Of a DNA stretch of 5,928 nucleotides, positions 1 through 5,571 are shown piece after piece. How positions within the stretch are numbered: position 1 is the stretch's first letter; every line of letters starts with the position of its first letter. The position numbers and the translations under genes were made by a program. The notes below the pieces were generated by a model. That model saw only the letters and a program-made list of their open reading frames with translations. It was not told where the DNA came from and made no database searches. Location of the stretch: positions 1 through 5,928 of the forward strand of contig SKGZ01000268.1 in the NCBI GenBank assembly GCA_007117175.1, in the 5' to 3' direction. Source of the stretch: Bacteriovoracales bacterium. GTDB lineage: Bacteria; Bdellovibrionota; Bacteriovoracia; Bacteriovoracales; Bacteriovoracaceae.

Positions 1-1296
1 TTAAAAAAAATCAAAAATGAACGTAATCAAATCTGCATAGATCCAATCATTGATGAGAATGTAAATCTGAGTCGAATCGTAACTCATATGCCCTATGAAC
101 TCACCGATGATCAGCTCAGCAGCCTCAATGATATTTTCAATGACTTTAAAAAATCGACCCCAATGTCTCGACTTTTGCAAGGAGATGTCGGTTGCGGCAA
201 GACCACAGTGGCAATGATTGCAGCTTTGCTTTGCACTCAAGCCCAAGGCCAAGCTGCTATTCTTTGCCCAACCGAAGCCCTGGCCCAACAACACCTGCAA
301 AGCTTTAGAGAGATTTTTAATCATCTCCATGAAGAGCAAGTCATACATCTGCTCACCTCTACCACCCCCAAAAGAGACAAAAAAAATATCATGGAAAAGC
401 TCAAACAAAAATCTCCTTGCATTATTATAGGAACCCATTCTTTATTCCAAGAATCTATTCAATTTCAAAATTTACGGTTCATTGTGATTGACGAGCAACA
501 TAAATTCGGAGTTGAACAAAGAAAAAAAATGATTGCGAAATCCCAAAATCCCCATCTGCTTATTATGAGTGCAACACCAATTCCTCGCACACTACAACTC
601 GCTTATTTCTCAGACTTAGAAGTGAGTACTATCAAAACTATGCCTAAGATGAAAAAATCAATCAAAAGTAGAATTGTGTCAGAAAAAAACTACGCTAAGT
701 ACCTTAGTTTTCTCAAAACAAGATTAGAAATAGGTGAGCAGGCTTATATTGTTTGTCCTTCCATTAAAGAGCGTTCAATTAATACTCAAACTATTCATAA
801 TGAGTACAGAAAATTATTTCCGGATGTAAACATCTCCATTCTTCACTCTCAACTTTCTAGCGCTGAAAAAGAAAGAATTATGCATTCTTTCATGCAAAAT
901 GATATTCAACTCCTCATTGCCACCTCTGTGATTGAAGTTGGGATTAATAATCCCAACGCCACAGTTATGAGCATCTACTCACCTGAATATTTTGGACTTA
1001 GCTCACTTCATCAACTACGCGGGAGAGTGGGAAGAGGAAATAAGAGTGGCTTCTTTTTTATGATGACAGGAGAGCAAACCCCAGATCGCACACGAGAGCG
1101 TCTTGAAATCATTGAGAAATGCCACAATGGTTTTGAAATAGCAGAACAAGACCTTAAAAACAGAGGTTTTGGTCAACTCAGCGGAGATGAACAATCAGGA
1201 AAAGTCCGCAACATACCACTTTTCCAAAATCCTGACGATTATCCCCTGATGGAAAAAGCCTACCAACTTGTACAAGCAAGTGATTCATTCATATAA
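1..1296 (+). CDS. recG: ATP-dependent DNA helicase RecG, C-terminal helicase part (5' end outside window)
   Basis: RecG is a monomeric double-stranded DNA translocase that remodels stalled replication forks and branched recombination intermediates. The reading frame is open from base 1, so the gene begins upstream; 431 residues are visible against 693 in E. coli RecG, and the N-terminal wedge/OB domain is missing from the window. Landmarks in order are the Walker A motif GDVGCGKT (181-204), the DEQH box (490-501), SATPIPRT (568-591), the ATSVIEVG segment, and QLRGRVGRG of motif VI (1012-1038). The RecG-specific region after motif VI is present (NGFEIAEQDLKNRG, then EQSG), which separates it from Mfd and PriA. 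The in-frame ATG at 88 is internal and not the start. The usual GTRQSG stretch reads GDEQSG here, but the arginine and glutamine of this RecG hairpin are kept. The C terminus is about 20 residues shorter than in E. coli. It probably shares a transcript with the next two genes. Confidence 0.96.
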   Translation, partial: LKKIKNERNQICIDPIIDENVNLSRIVTHMPYELTDDQLSSLNDIFNDFKKSTPMSRLLQGDVGCGKTTVAMIAALLCTQAQGQAAILCPTEALAQQHLQSFREIFNHLHEEQVIHLLTSTTPKRDKKNIMEKLKQKSPCIIIGTHSLFQESIQFQNLRFIVIDEQHKFGVEQRKKMIAKSQNPHLLIMSATPIPRTLQLAYFSDLEVSTIKTMPKMKKSIKSRIVSEKNYAKYLSFLKTRLEIGEQAYIVCPSIKERSINTQTIHNEYRKLFPDVNISILHSQLSSAEKERIMHSFMQNDIQLLIATSVIEVGINNPNATVMSIYSPEYFGLSSLHQLRGRVGRGNKSGFFFMMTGEQTPDRTRERLEIIEKCHNGFEIAEQDLKNRGFGQLSGDEQSGKVRNIPLFQNPDDYPLMEKAYQLVQASDSFI

Positions 1297-1303
1297 TAAG
1301 ACT

Positions 1304-1696
1304 ATGATCAAAATTGATATTACTCATTACCCTGACATGAACTGGTGTGGAGTGCGTCAGTATAAAAAGAATTTTATTATTTTTAGCGATAAAGGTGATT
1401 TGCTAACGAATTCAAAAGATAAGACTTACCTCAAAATTGAAGTTAAGGATGAAGAAACACTACAGTTAAGTGGTGAAAATACTCATTCTCTTAAAGTTGA
1501 CAATAGTACCCAGACACTCCCTTGTGAGATTAAAGTCAATCTGGCGGTAGAGTTTGGTGAAATACACTTTGCGATCTTGAAATGCCAAGCCAGTGAAACA
1601 CTTACTCTTAAGGAGAAAATAGATGAAACACTGGAAAGCCTTGAAAGTGAATCACCTCAAACTCTCAAACTGCTCAAAGTGATTTCCAATGAATAG
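1304..1696 (+). CDS. Small hypothetical protein between recG and hydrolase
   Basis: I do not recognise this protein. The preferred start is the ATG at 1304, only 7 nt after the recG stop, giving 130 residues; a TTG at 1268 or GTG at 1280 in the same frame would overlap recG and add 12 or 8 residues. No strong Shine-Dalgarno sequence is visible (only AAG at 1298-1300), so reinitiation by ribosomes leaving recG is plausible. The first ~95 residues alternate hydrophobic and polar residues in short stretches (for example FIIFSD, YLKIEV, LQLSG, IHFAIL), as expected for an all-beta domain. The last ~35 residues are acidic and probably helical (KEKIDETLESLESES). There is no signal peptide, membrane segment or metal-binding cluster. 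The beta pattern faintly recalls an FHA-type sandwich, but the conserved G-R and S-x-x-H residues are absent, so no function is assigned. Its stop overlaps the start of the following hydrolase by 8 nt. Confidence 0.75.
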   Translation: MIKIDITHYPDMNWCGVRQYKKNFIIFSDKGDLLTNSKDKTYLKIEVKDEETLQLSGENTHSLKVDNSTQTLPCEIKVNLAVEFGEIHFAILKCQASETLTLKEKIDETLESLESESPQTLKLLKVISNE

Positions 1697-2585
1697 TCTT
1701 TCTTTTATGGATCGTTTTTTCTTTGAAACCAGTGACCAAACGCGGTTGTGTTATTATAAAAACTTTAAGAACTCTCATGAACTTGATGTCCCAGTCTTAG
1801 TTTTTAATTATGGACTTGTTTGCAGTCATCAGCATTGGGCCGAACAAATCCTTTTTTTTCATCAAAAAGGATTTCCAATTCTTATTCATGATTACCGAGG
1901 ACATCATGAGTCTGAGGGGCGAGATGACATTAGCAAGATCACCCTCACTCAACTTTGTTTTGACTTAAAGGAATTGCTTGATTTCTTGCAAGTCTCAGAA
2001 ATAGCAATGCTGGGTCATAGTATGGGGGTCAATCTTTGTTTAGAATTTGCAATCCTTTACCCTGAGAAAGTGAAATGTTGCGTCCTTGTTTGTGGAACTG
2101 CCATTGACCCCACTCACCTTATGTTCAAATCCTATTTGCATAAACTGGCACTTCCCCCTCTCGAAAAGATAGTCAGCGGTCAACCCAATCTTGCTAATAA
2201 GATTTTTGAAAAAATAACTATTAACCCAATCGTACAGAAGTTAATCCATCACCAAGGCTTTAATACTCAACACACTCCCAAGGGTTTTATTAAGACATAC
2301 ACGGAGAAATTAGCAAGCCTTGGCCCCTCCGTTTTTCTGCAGATGCTCAATGAGATGAGAATACAAAAAATTTCAGCTCAAATTCATCAAGTTAAGTGTC
2401 CTTGTCTGATCATTGCCGGTGGAGAAGATAAGGTTATCCCTGTTCAATGGCAGGAATTATTGCACCAACAAATTACAAATTCTCAATATCATCTTATCGA
2501 GCAGGGAAGTCATGTCCCACAGATTGATTTTCCAGATGAAGTTTCTAATCTTATTTTAGATTTTTTTAGGGATTTAGGTTCTTAA
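1689..2585 (+). CDS. Alpha/beta-fold hydrolase
   Basis: This is a 298-residue serine hydrolase of the alpha/beta-hydrolase fold, probably an esterase, lipase or related acyl hydrolase; the substrate cannot be told from sequence. The catalytic triad is visible: nucleophile S111 in GHSMG (109-113), the acid D247 in GGEDKVIP, and H275 in GSHVPQID. The strand-turn DYRGHHES (68-75) is also typical of the family. Residues about 140-235 form the variable lid/cap that normally sets specificity. The oxyanion loop reads FNYGL (39-43) where many relatives have HG. No signal peptide is present, so it is predicted to be cytoplasmic. The ATG at 1689 overlaps the upstream stop as ATGAATAG, which suggests translational coupling; an alternative ATG lies at 1707. 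The 3' end overlaps the convergent minus-strand gene by 20 nt. Family assignment is firm, but the biological role is unknown. Confidence 0.93.
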   Translation: MNSLSFMDRFFFETSDQTRLCYYKNFKNSHELDVPVLVFNYGLVCSHQHWAEQILFFHQKGFPILIHDYRGHHESEGRDDISKITLTQLCFDLKELLDFLQVSEIAMLGHSMGVNLCLEFAILYPEKVKCCVLVCGTAIDPTHLMFKSYLHKLALPPLEKIVSGQPNLANKIFEKITINPIVQKLIHHQGFNTQHTPKGFIKTYTEKLASLGPSVFLQMLNEMRIQKISAQIHQVKCPCLIIAGGEDKVIPVQWQELLHQQITNSQYHLIEQGSHVPQIDFPDEVSNLILDFFRDLGS

Positions 2586-3798
2586 ACTCAATTAATGGCT
2601 TAAAAACTCTTAACATCGCCGCTCGCAGCTGGTTCTTTTTATACTCCGCATGACTTGCTTCCCCCAAAGTGTTGGTCTGATGACTTTGCACATCAGTCAC
2701 TTGAACCTCGAAAGAATAGAAAAATCGAACATCTTTAGCCAAAGTAGAGGTATCTAGGTTCATCAGTCTTTGAGCGAGCTCATCTTCTTCAGCTCTTTCC
2801 TTCGCTAACTCTCTTACCTTTGTAAAATTCTTAAAGAATGGATTTGTGTATTTTATTAACTGTCGACCTGTAAAGTGAATCGCTTTGTAATCCACGGCAC
2901 TATAACGGTTATGCTTTCTTTGCCGTTCTGGCAATTCTGAATCCTCACACAATTGCTCCATCAATTGTAAATAATCCTCTTCAGGCATTTGATTAATATC
3001 CACTTTTTCCATATGAGATTCATAAAGTTCTCTGAATTTCTGCATATCGATAAGAGAGTTAAAAGAGCGACTTGTGGTAATATTATGAATCATAATCACA
3101 TGGTGATCATATAAAAATTTAATCGCCCTCAGAGCATCAAATTTTGTTTTAGTAATAAGTCTTAATCCAATACGATCAAAGAGTTCTTCCGCTACATTTT
3201 CTTTTTTATGCAAAAGTTTAATAATAATGCTATCGCGAGACTTTCTAGCTTTTGTTTCAAACTCTTGCAGTGGAACTTGATCCTCTGAACTCTTTAAAAA
3301 AAGATGACCTTCTTCATCTCTGTGAATATAACGATAAAATGAATCAAAAATTTGCGTCTGAATGGTGGAAAAATAGCGATAGCGAAGATCTTTATCGGCA
3401 TGTAAAATTGTGTGCATGACCTTAAGAATAATTGTCGCCCATAAGCTCATCTCATACTGAGAAGGCTCTACCACTCCTCGGGATGGCATGGTGAACAAGT
3501 CCTTAATGTCCACAATTTGATAGATTTCTCCAGGAATAGCTAAATCTAATCCCTCCGGATTACCTTCCTTTAAAAAATATCTTTTAATAAACTGCAGCGA
3601 TTCTTGAAAAATTCCAAAAAGCTCAGAAAGTTCTACAGGATTGTCTCCTTCAAATCCATAACCTTTTAAAAAGTCTTCCGCTTGTTGCTGGGAAAAGATC
3701 TGCCCAAAAAATGTATTTGAATCCAGTGCTGAGTTGCCCTGTAAGAGCACATCATAAATTTCCCAATAGAAATTATAACGATCTTGATTTTCCACCAT
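2566..3798 (-). CDS. RelA/SpoT-like nucleotidyltransferase-domain protein, uncharacterised
   Basis: This 410-residue cytoplasmic protein has no signal peptide or membrane span. Its second half carries the ordered landmarks of the RelA/SpoT synthetase fold. They are a basic patch K183-A-R-K-S-R188 followed by S190 and K194, then FDRIGLRLI with D208 (position of the Mg-binding aspartate), and DYKAIH with Y304 and H308 (position of the base-stacking tyrosine in Y-x-S-I/L-H). These are followed by FEVQV with E364 (position of the catalytic glutamate in E-I-Q-I-R) and GEASHAEYK with H383, Y386 and K387 (compare G-x-A-A-H-W-x-Y-K). An insertion of about 60 residues (about 240-300) separates D208 from Y304. 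Residues 1-170 are helical and acidic and show no HD-domain signature of (p)ppGpp hydrolase; ACT and TGS domains are also absent. A ppGpp-like alarmone synthetase or a related nucleotide or tRNA pyrophosphokinase is the leading inference. From memory it resembles uncharacterised delta-proteobacterial families (TIGR04552-like). The ATG at 3798 has GGGA about 5 nt upstream. It is divergent from pgpA. Confidence 0.85.
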   Translation of the reverse strand: MVENQDRYNFYWEIYDVLLQGNSALDSNTFFGQIFSQQQAEDFLKGYGFEGDNPVELSELFGIFQESLQFIKRYFLKEGNPEGLDLAIPGEIYQIVDIKDLFTMPSRGVVEPSQYEMSLWATIILKVMHTILHADKDLRYRYFSTIQTQIFDSFYRYIHRDEEGHLFLKSSEDQVPLQEFETKARKSRDSIIIKLLHKKENVAEELFDRIGLRLITKTKFDALRAIKFLYDHHVIMIHNITTSRSFNSLIDMQKFRELYESHMEKVDINQMPEEDYLQLMEQLCEDSELPERQRKHNRYSAVDYKAIHFTGRQLIKYTNPFFKNFTKVRELAKERAEEDELAQRLMNLDTSTLAKDVRFFYSFEVQVTDVQSHQTNTLGEASHAEYKKNQLRAAMLRVFKPLIEFKNLNP

Positions 3799-3858
3799 TT
3801 ATTCCCATGCTCAATGATTTTTGCTAAGATTAATGCATCAAAGGGAAAAGATCAAAGC
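3799..3858. promoter_or_regulatory. Divergent intergenic region with possible back-to-back promoters
   Basis: Only 60 bp separate the two divergent start codons, so both promoters must lie here or inside the opposing gene. Toward pgpA, TTCCCA (3802-3807), a 17-bp spacer and TAAGAT (3825-3830) match the sigma-70 consensus at 4/6 and 4/6. Toward the minus-strand gene, TTGATC (complement of 3850-3855), a 17-bp spacer and TAATCT (complement of 3827-3832) match at 4/6 and 3/6. The two -10 elements would overlap, which would make the two directions mutually exclusive. AAGGGA (3841-3846) may serve as the pgpA ribosome-binding site, with a rather long 12-nt spacing. Matches are weak and the calls tentative. 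Confidence 0.3.
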
Positions 3859-4332
3859 ATGTTGCGTATCAAGAATATAATATTGTCTCTTTTTTTTATT
3901 GGTAATATTCCTTGGGCGCCAGGAACTTGGGGCTCCTTGGCAACAATGATTCTCTTTTACCCCTTTTTAAACGTACTCACTCCACTTTCCTTATCATTCA
4001 TTTTGTTAATGATCTTTCTTGTGAGCTGGCCACTGACTCATCAAAGCATCGCAACCTCCAGCAATAAAGACCCCAGCTGGATCGTGATCGATGAATTTCT
4101 AGGGCAAGGCTTGAGTTTATTAATTTTAATGATCTTCTGCGACCTATCAGATATTTTGCTACTTTTAAGTTTTGTCAGTTTTCGCTTTTTTGATATTACC
4201 AAGATACAACCAGCACGCTATTTTGACTCGCAGCATAGCGCACTTGGACTCATCTTAGACGATTTGGTGGCAGGATTTTATAGTGGCTTCTTCACAGTGA
4301 TTTGCTGTCAACTTTACATCACTTTGCTCTAA
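3859..4332 (+). CDS. pgpA: Phosphatidylglycerophosphatase A
   Basis: PgpA is an inner-membrane enzyme that dephosphorylates phosphatidylglycerophosphate to phosphatidylglycerol, the last step of phosphatidylglycerol synthesis. The family motifs are all visible, numbered from the chosen start: PWAPGTWGSLA (18-28), the acidic WIVIDEFLG (74-82), FRFFDITKIQPARYFD (108-123) and LGLILDDLVAGFYSG (129-143). Hydrophobic stretches at about 5-16, 30-58, 82-107 and 138-157 fit a multi-pass membrane protein. The ATG at 3859 gives 157 residues, close to the usual 155-172, and has AAGGGA upstream. In-frame ATGs at 3784 and 3814 would prepend a segment unlike the family, and the first would overlap the divergent gene. 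The usual GG before the LGI(M)xDD motif is replaced by A-L (SALGLILDD). In many bacteria pgpA is followed by cinA and recA; here cinA is absent and recA follows after 109 bp. Confidence 0.93.
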   Translation: MLRIKNIILSLFFIGNIPWAPGTWGSLATMILFYPFLNVLTPLSLSFILLMIFLVSWPLTHQSIATSSNKDPSWIVIDEFLGQGLSLLILMIFCDLSDILLLLSFVSFRFFDITKIQPARYFDSQHSALGLILDDLVAGFYSGFFTVICCQLYITLL

Positions 4333-4386
4333 AAATATCAAAAGCTTACACTCAGTGATACTGGCATGAAAACTGCTTTGCTACTG

Positions 4387-4415
4387 TTGTCTTGGCGCCA
4401 TGGGGGTGCTAATTT
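4387..4415 (+). promoter_or_regulatory. Candidate recA promoter
   Basis: TTGTCT (4387-4392) is followed by a 17-bp spacer and TAATTT (4410-4415), with TG one base before the -10 as in extended -10 promoters. Matches to the sigma-70 consensus are 4/6 and 3/6. It would start transcription about 20 nt upstream of the recA start codon. No canonical E. coli LexA box (CTG-N10-CAG), Gram-positive Cheo box or TTAC-N3-GTAA site is present in the 109-bp gap. An imperfect dyad, TTTATTGAATCAAGTAA (4413-4429, arms TTGA/TCAA), lies between the -10 and the ribosome-binding site. Confidence 0.3.
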
Positions 4416-4426
4416 ATTGAATCAAG

Positions 4427-4433
4427 TAAGGAG
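4427..4433 (+). promoter_or_regulatory. recA ribosome-binding site
   Basis: TAAGGAG lies 8 nt before the ATG at 4442. This is the strongest Shine-Dalgarno sequence in the window, fitting a highly expressed gene, and it fixes the start at the first of two tandem ATG codons. Confidence 0.85.
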
Positions 4434-4441
4434 AACCAATT

Positions 4442-5521
4442 ATGATGAATCAAACAATGAACGTGAACGATCGAAAAAAAGCACTGGACATGGCCCTCTC
4501 GGCCATTGAAAAGCAATATGGAAAAGGAGCAATTATGCGCTTGGGAGAAGAGGCTCCTAAAACTTTTCCATCTATTTCAACTGGAACAATTGGACTAGAT
4601 TTAGCTCTGGGAATTGGCGGAATTCCTCAAGGGCGTATCATAGAAATTTTTGGACCTGAATCTTCAGGAAAAACAACTTTAACTCTTCACATCGCAGCGG
4701 AATGCCAAAAAGCAGGTGGTACTGTTGCCTTTATCGATGCTGAACATGCTCTTGACACTCAATACGCTCAGAATCTGGGAGTAGATATCAAGAACACACT
4801 TATTTCTCAGCCTGATAGCGGTGAGCAGGCTTTAGAAATTGCAGACATGTTGGTACGCTCAGGTGCCGTTAATTTATTAATCATCGACTCAGTGGCAGCG
4901 CTCACCCCTAAGGCGGAACTTGAAGGGGACATGGGTGACTCACATATGGGATTACAAGCTCGCCTGATGTCTCAGGCCCTTCGTAAACTCACTGGTTCTA
5001 TTTCTCGCTCTAACTGTACTGTGGTTTTCATTAACCAGTTAAGAATGAAAATTGGTGTGATGTTTGGAAATCCTGAAACAACCACAGGTGGAAATGCTCT
5101 GAAATTTTACTCTTCAGTTCGTATGGATATTAGAAGAATCGGGGCCATTAAGAGCTCTGATGCGGTCGTTGGAAACAGAACTCGTGTGAAGATTGTGAAA
5201 AATAAAGTAGCTCCTCCTTTTAGGGAAGTTGAGTTTGATATCATGTATGGCTCGGGAATCTCGAAATTAGGAGATCTACTGGACGTTGCCAGCAACGAAA
5301 AAATTGTTGAAAAAGCAGGTGCTTGGTACTCCTATAATAATAGTAAGCTTGGTCAAGGACGAGAAAATTCAATTACTCACCTGCAAGAAAACCCTGAACT
5401 CACAGAGGAAATTCGCAAAAAAGTTTTTGCTAAATACAATATGGGGACAACCCCTGATCCTATTGAGCCAACAGCAAAAGAGGCTAGCGACAACAGTAGC
5501 AAAAAGAAGAAAATCCAGTAA
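4442..5521 (+). CDS. recA: Recombinase RecA
   Basis: RecA forms ATP-dependent filaments on single-stranded DNA, carries out homologous pairing and strand exchange, and triggers LexA self-cleavage in the SOS response. The protein is full length (359 residues; E. coli 353) and very conserved. Seen are Walker A GPESSGKT (71-78), the catalytic glutamate E101 in DAEHALD, Walker B LLIIDS with D149, loop L1 in [10 protein letters not shown] (161-170), the sensor glutamine Q199 in INQLRMKIG, loop L2 through [15 protein letters not shown] (209-223), and VKNKVAPPF (252-260) at the subunit interface. The C-terminal tail (about 335-359) ends in the basic run KKKKIQ instead of the strongly acidic end of E. 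coli RecA. It has its own probable promoter and a strong Shine-Dalgarno sequence. It is followed by an intrinsic terminator and recX, the common recA-recX order. Confidence 0.99.
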   Translation: MMNQTMNVNDRKKALDMALSAIEKQYGKGAIMRLGEEAPKTFPSISTGTIGLDLALGIGGIPQGRIIEIFGPESSGKTTLTLHIAAECQKAGGTVAFIDAEHALDTQYAQNLGVDIKNTLISQPDSGEQALEIADMLVRSGAVNLLIIDSVAALTPKAELEGDMGDSHMGLQARLMSQALRKLTGSISRSNCTVVFINQLRMKIGVMFGNPETTTGGNALKFYSSVRMDIRRIGAIKSSDAVVGNRTRVKIVKNKVAPPFREVEFDIMYGSGISKLGDLLDVASNEKIVEKAGAWYSYNNSKLGQGRENSITHLQENPELTEEIRKKVFAKYNMGTTPDPIEPTAKEASDNSSKKKKIQ

Positions 5522-5537
5522 AAAACAACCAATCATC

Positions 5538-5571
5538 AAACCGGTCTTTCACGCAAAGGCCGGTTTTTTTT
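5538..5571 (+). terminator. Intrinsic terminator between recA and recX
   Basis: A 12-bp stem pairs 5538-5549 with 5555-5566, perfect except for one G-U wobble, around the 5-nt loop CACGC. It is followed by a run of eight T (5564-5571). It lies 16 nt after the recA stop and ends exactly at the base before the recX ATG. In E. coli a similar recA-recX terminator is leaky and sets the low RecX:RecA ratio; the same role is inferred here. Confidence 0.93.
5555..5559 (+). promoter_or_regulatory. Possible recX ribosome-binding site inside terminator stem
   Basis: AAAGG is the only purine-rich SD-like sequence upstream of the recX ATG. Its spacing is 12 nt, longer than ideal, and it forms part of the 3' arm of the terminator hairpin, so it would be masked whenever the hairpin is folded. 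This is a tentative call. Confidence 0.35.

Noticed and set aside
218..430. Plus-strand 70-residue open frame within recG
   Set aside because: It lies wholly inside recG in another frame, with low-complexity content.
1..438. Open frame on the minus strand opposite recG
   Set aside because: It is antisense to clear RecG motifs and has no recognisable domain; it is a shadow of the real gene.
1304..1590. FHA-domain assignment for the small protein
   Set aside because: The beta-strand pattern is only vaguely similar and the phosphothreonine-binding residues of FHA domains are missing.
3784..3858. Longer pgpA start at 3784 or 3814
   Set aside because: The extra residues do not resemble PgpA N-termini, no ribosome-binding site precedes these ATGs, and the first would overlap the divergent gene.
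4353..4363. Small hairpin CAGT-gat-ACTG after pgpA as a terminator
   Set aside because: The stem is only 4 bp and no T-run follows.
4393..4400. Palindrome TGGCGCCA upstream of recA as an operator
   Set aside because: An isolated 8-bp palindrome inside the candidate promoter spacer, with no second copy or known binding match.
5107..5295. Minus-strand 62-residue frame inside recA
   Set aside because: It is antisense to the conserved RecA core and shows no family features.
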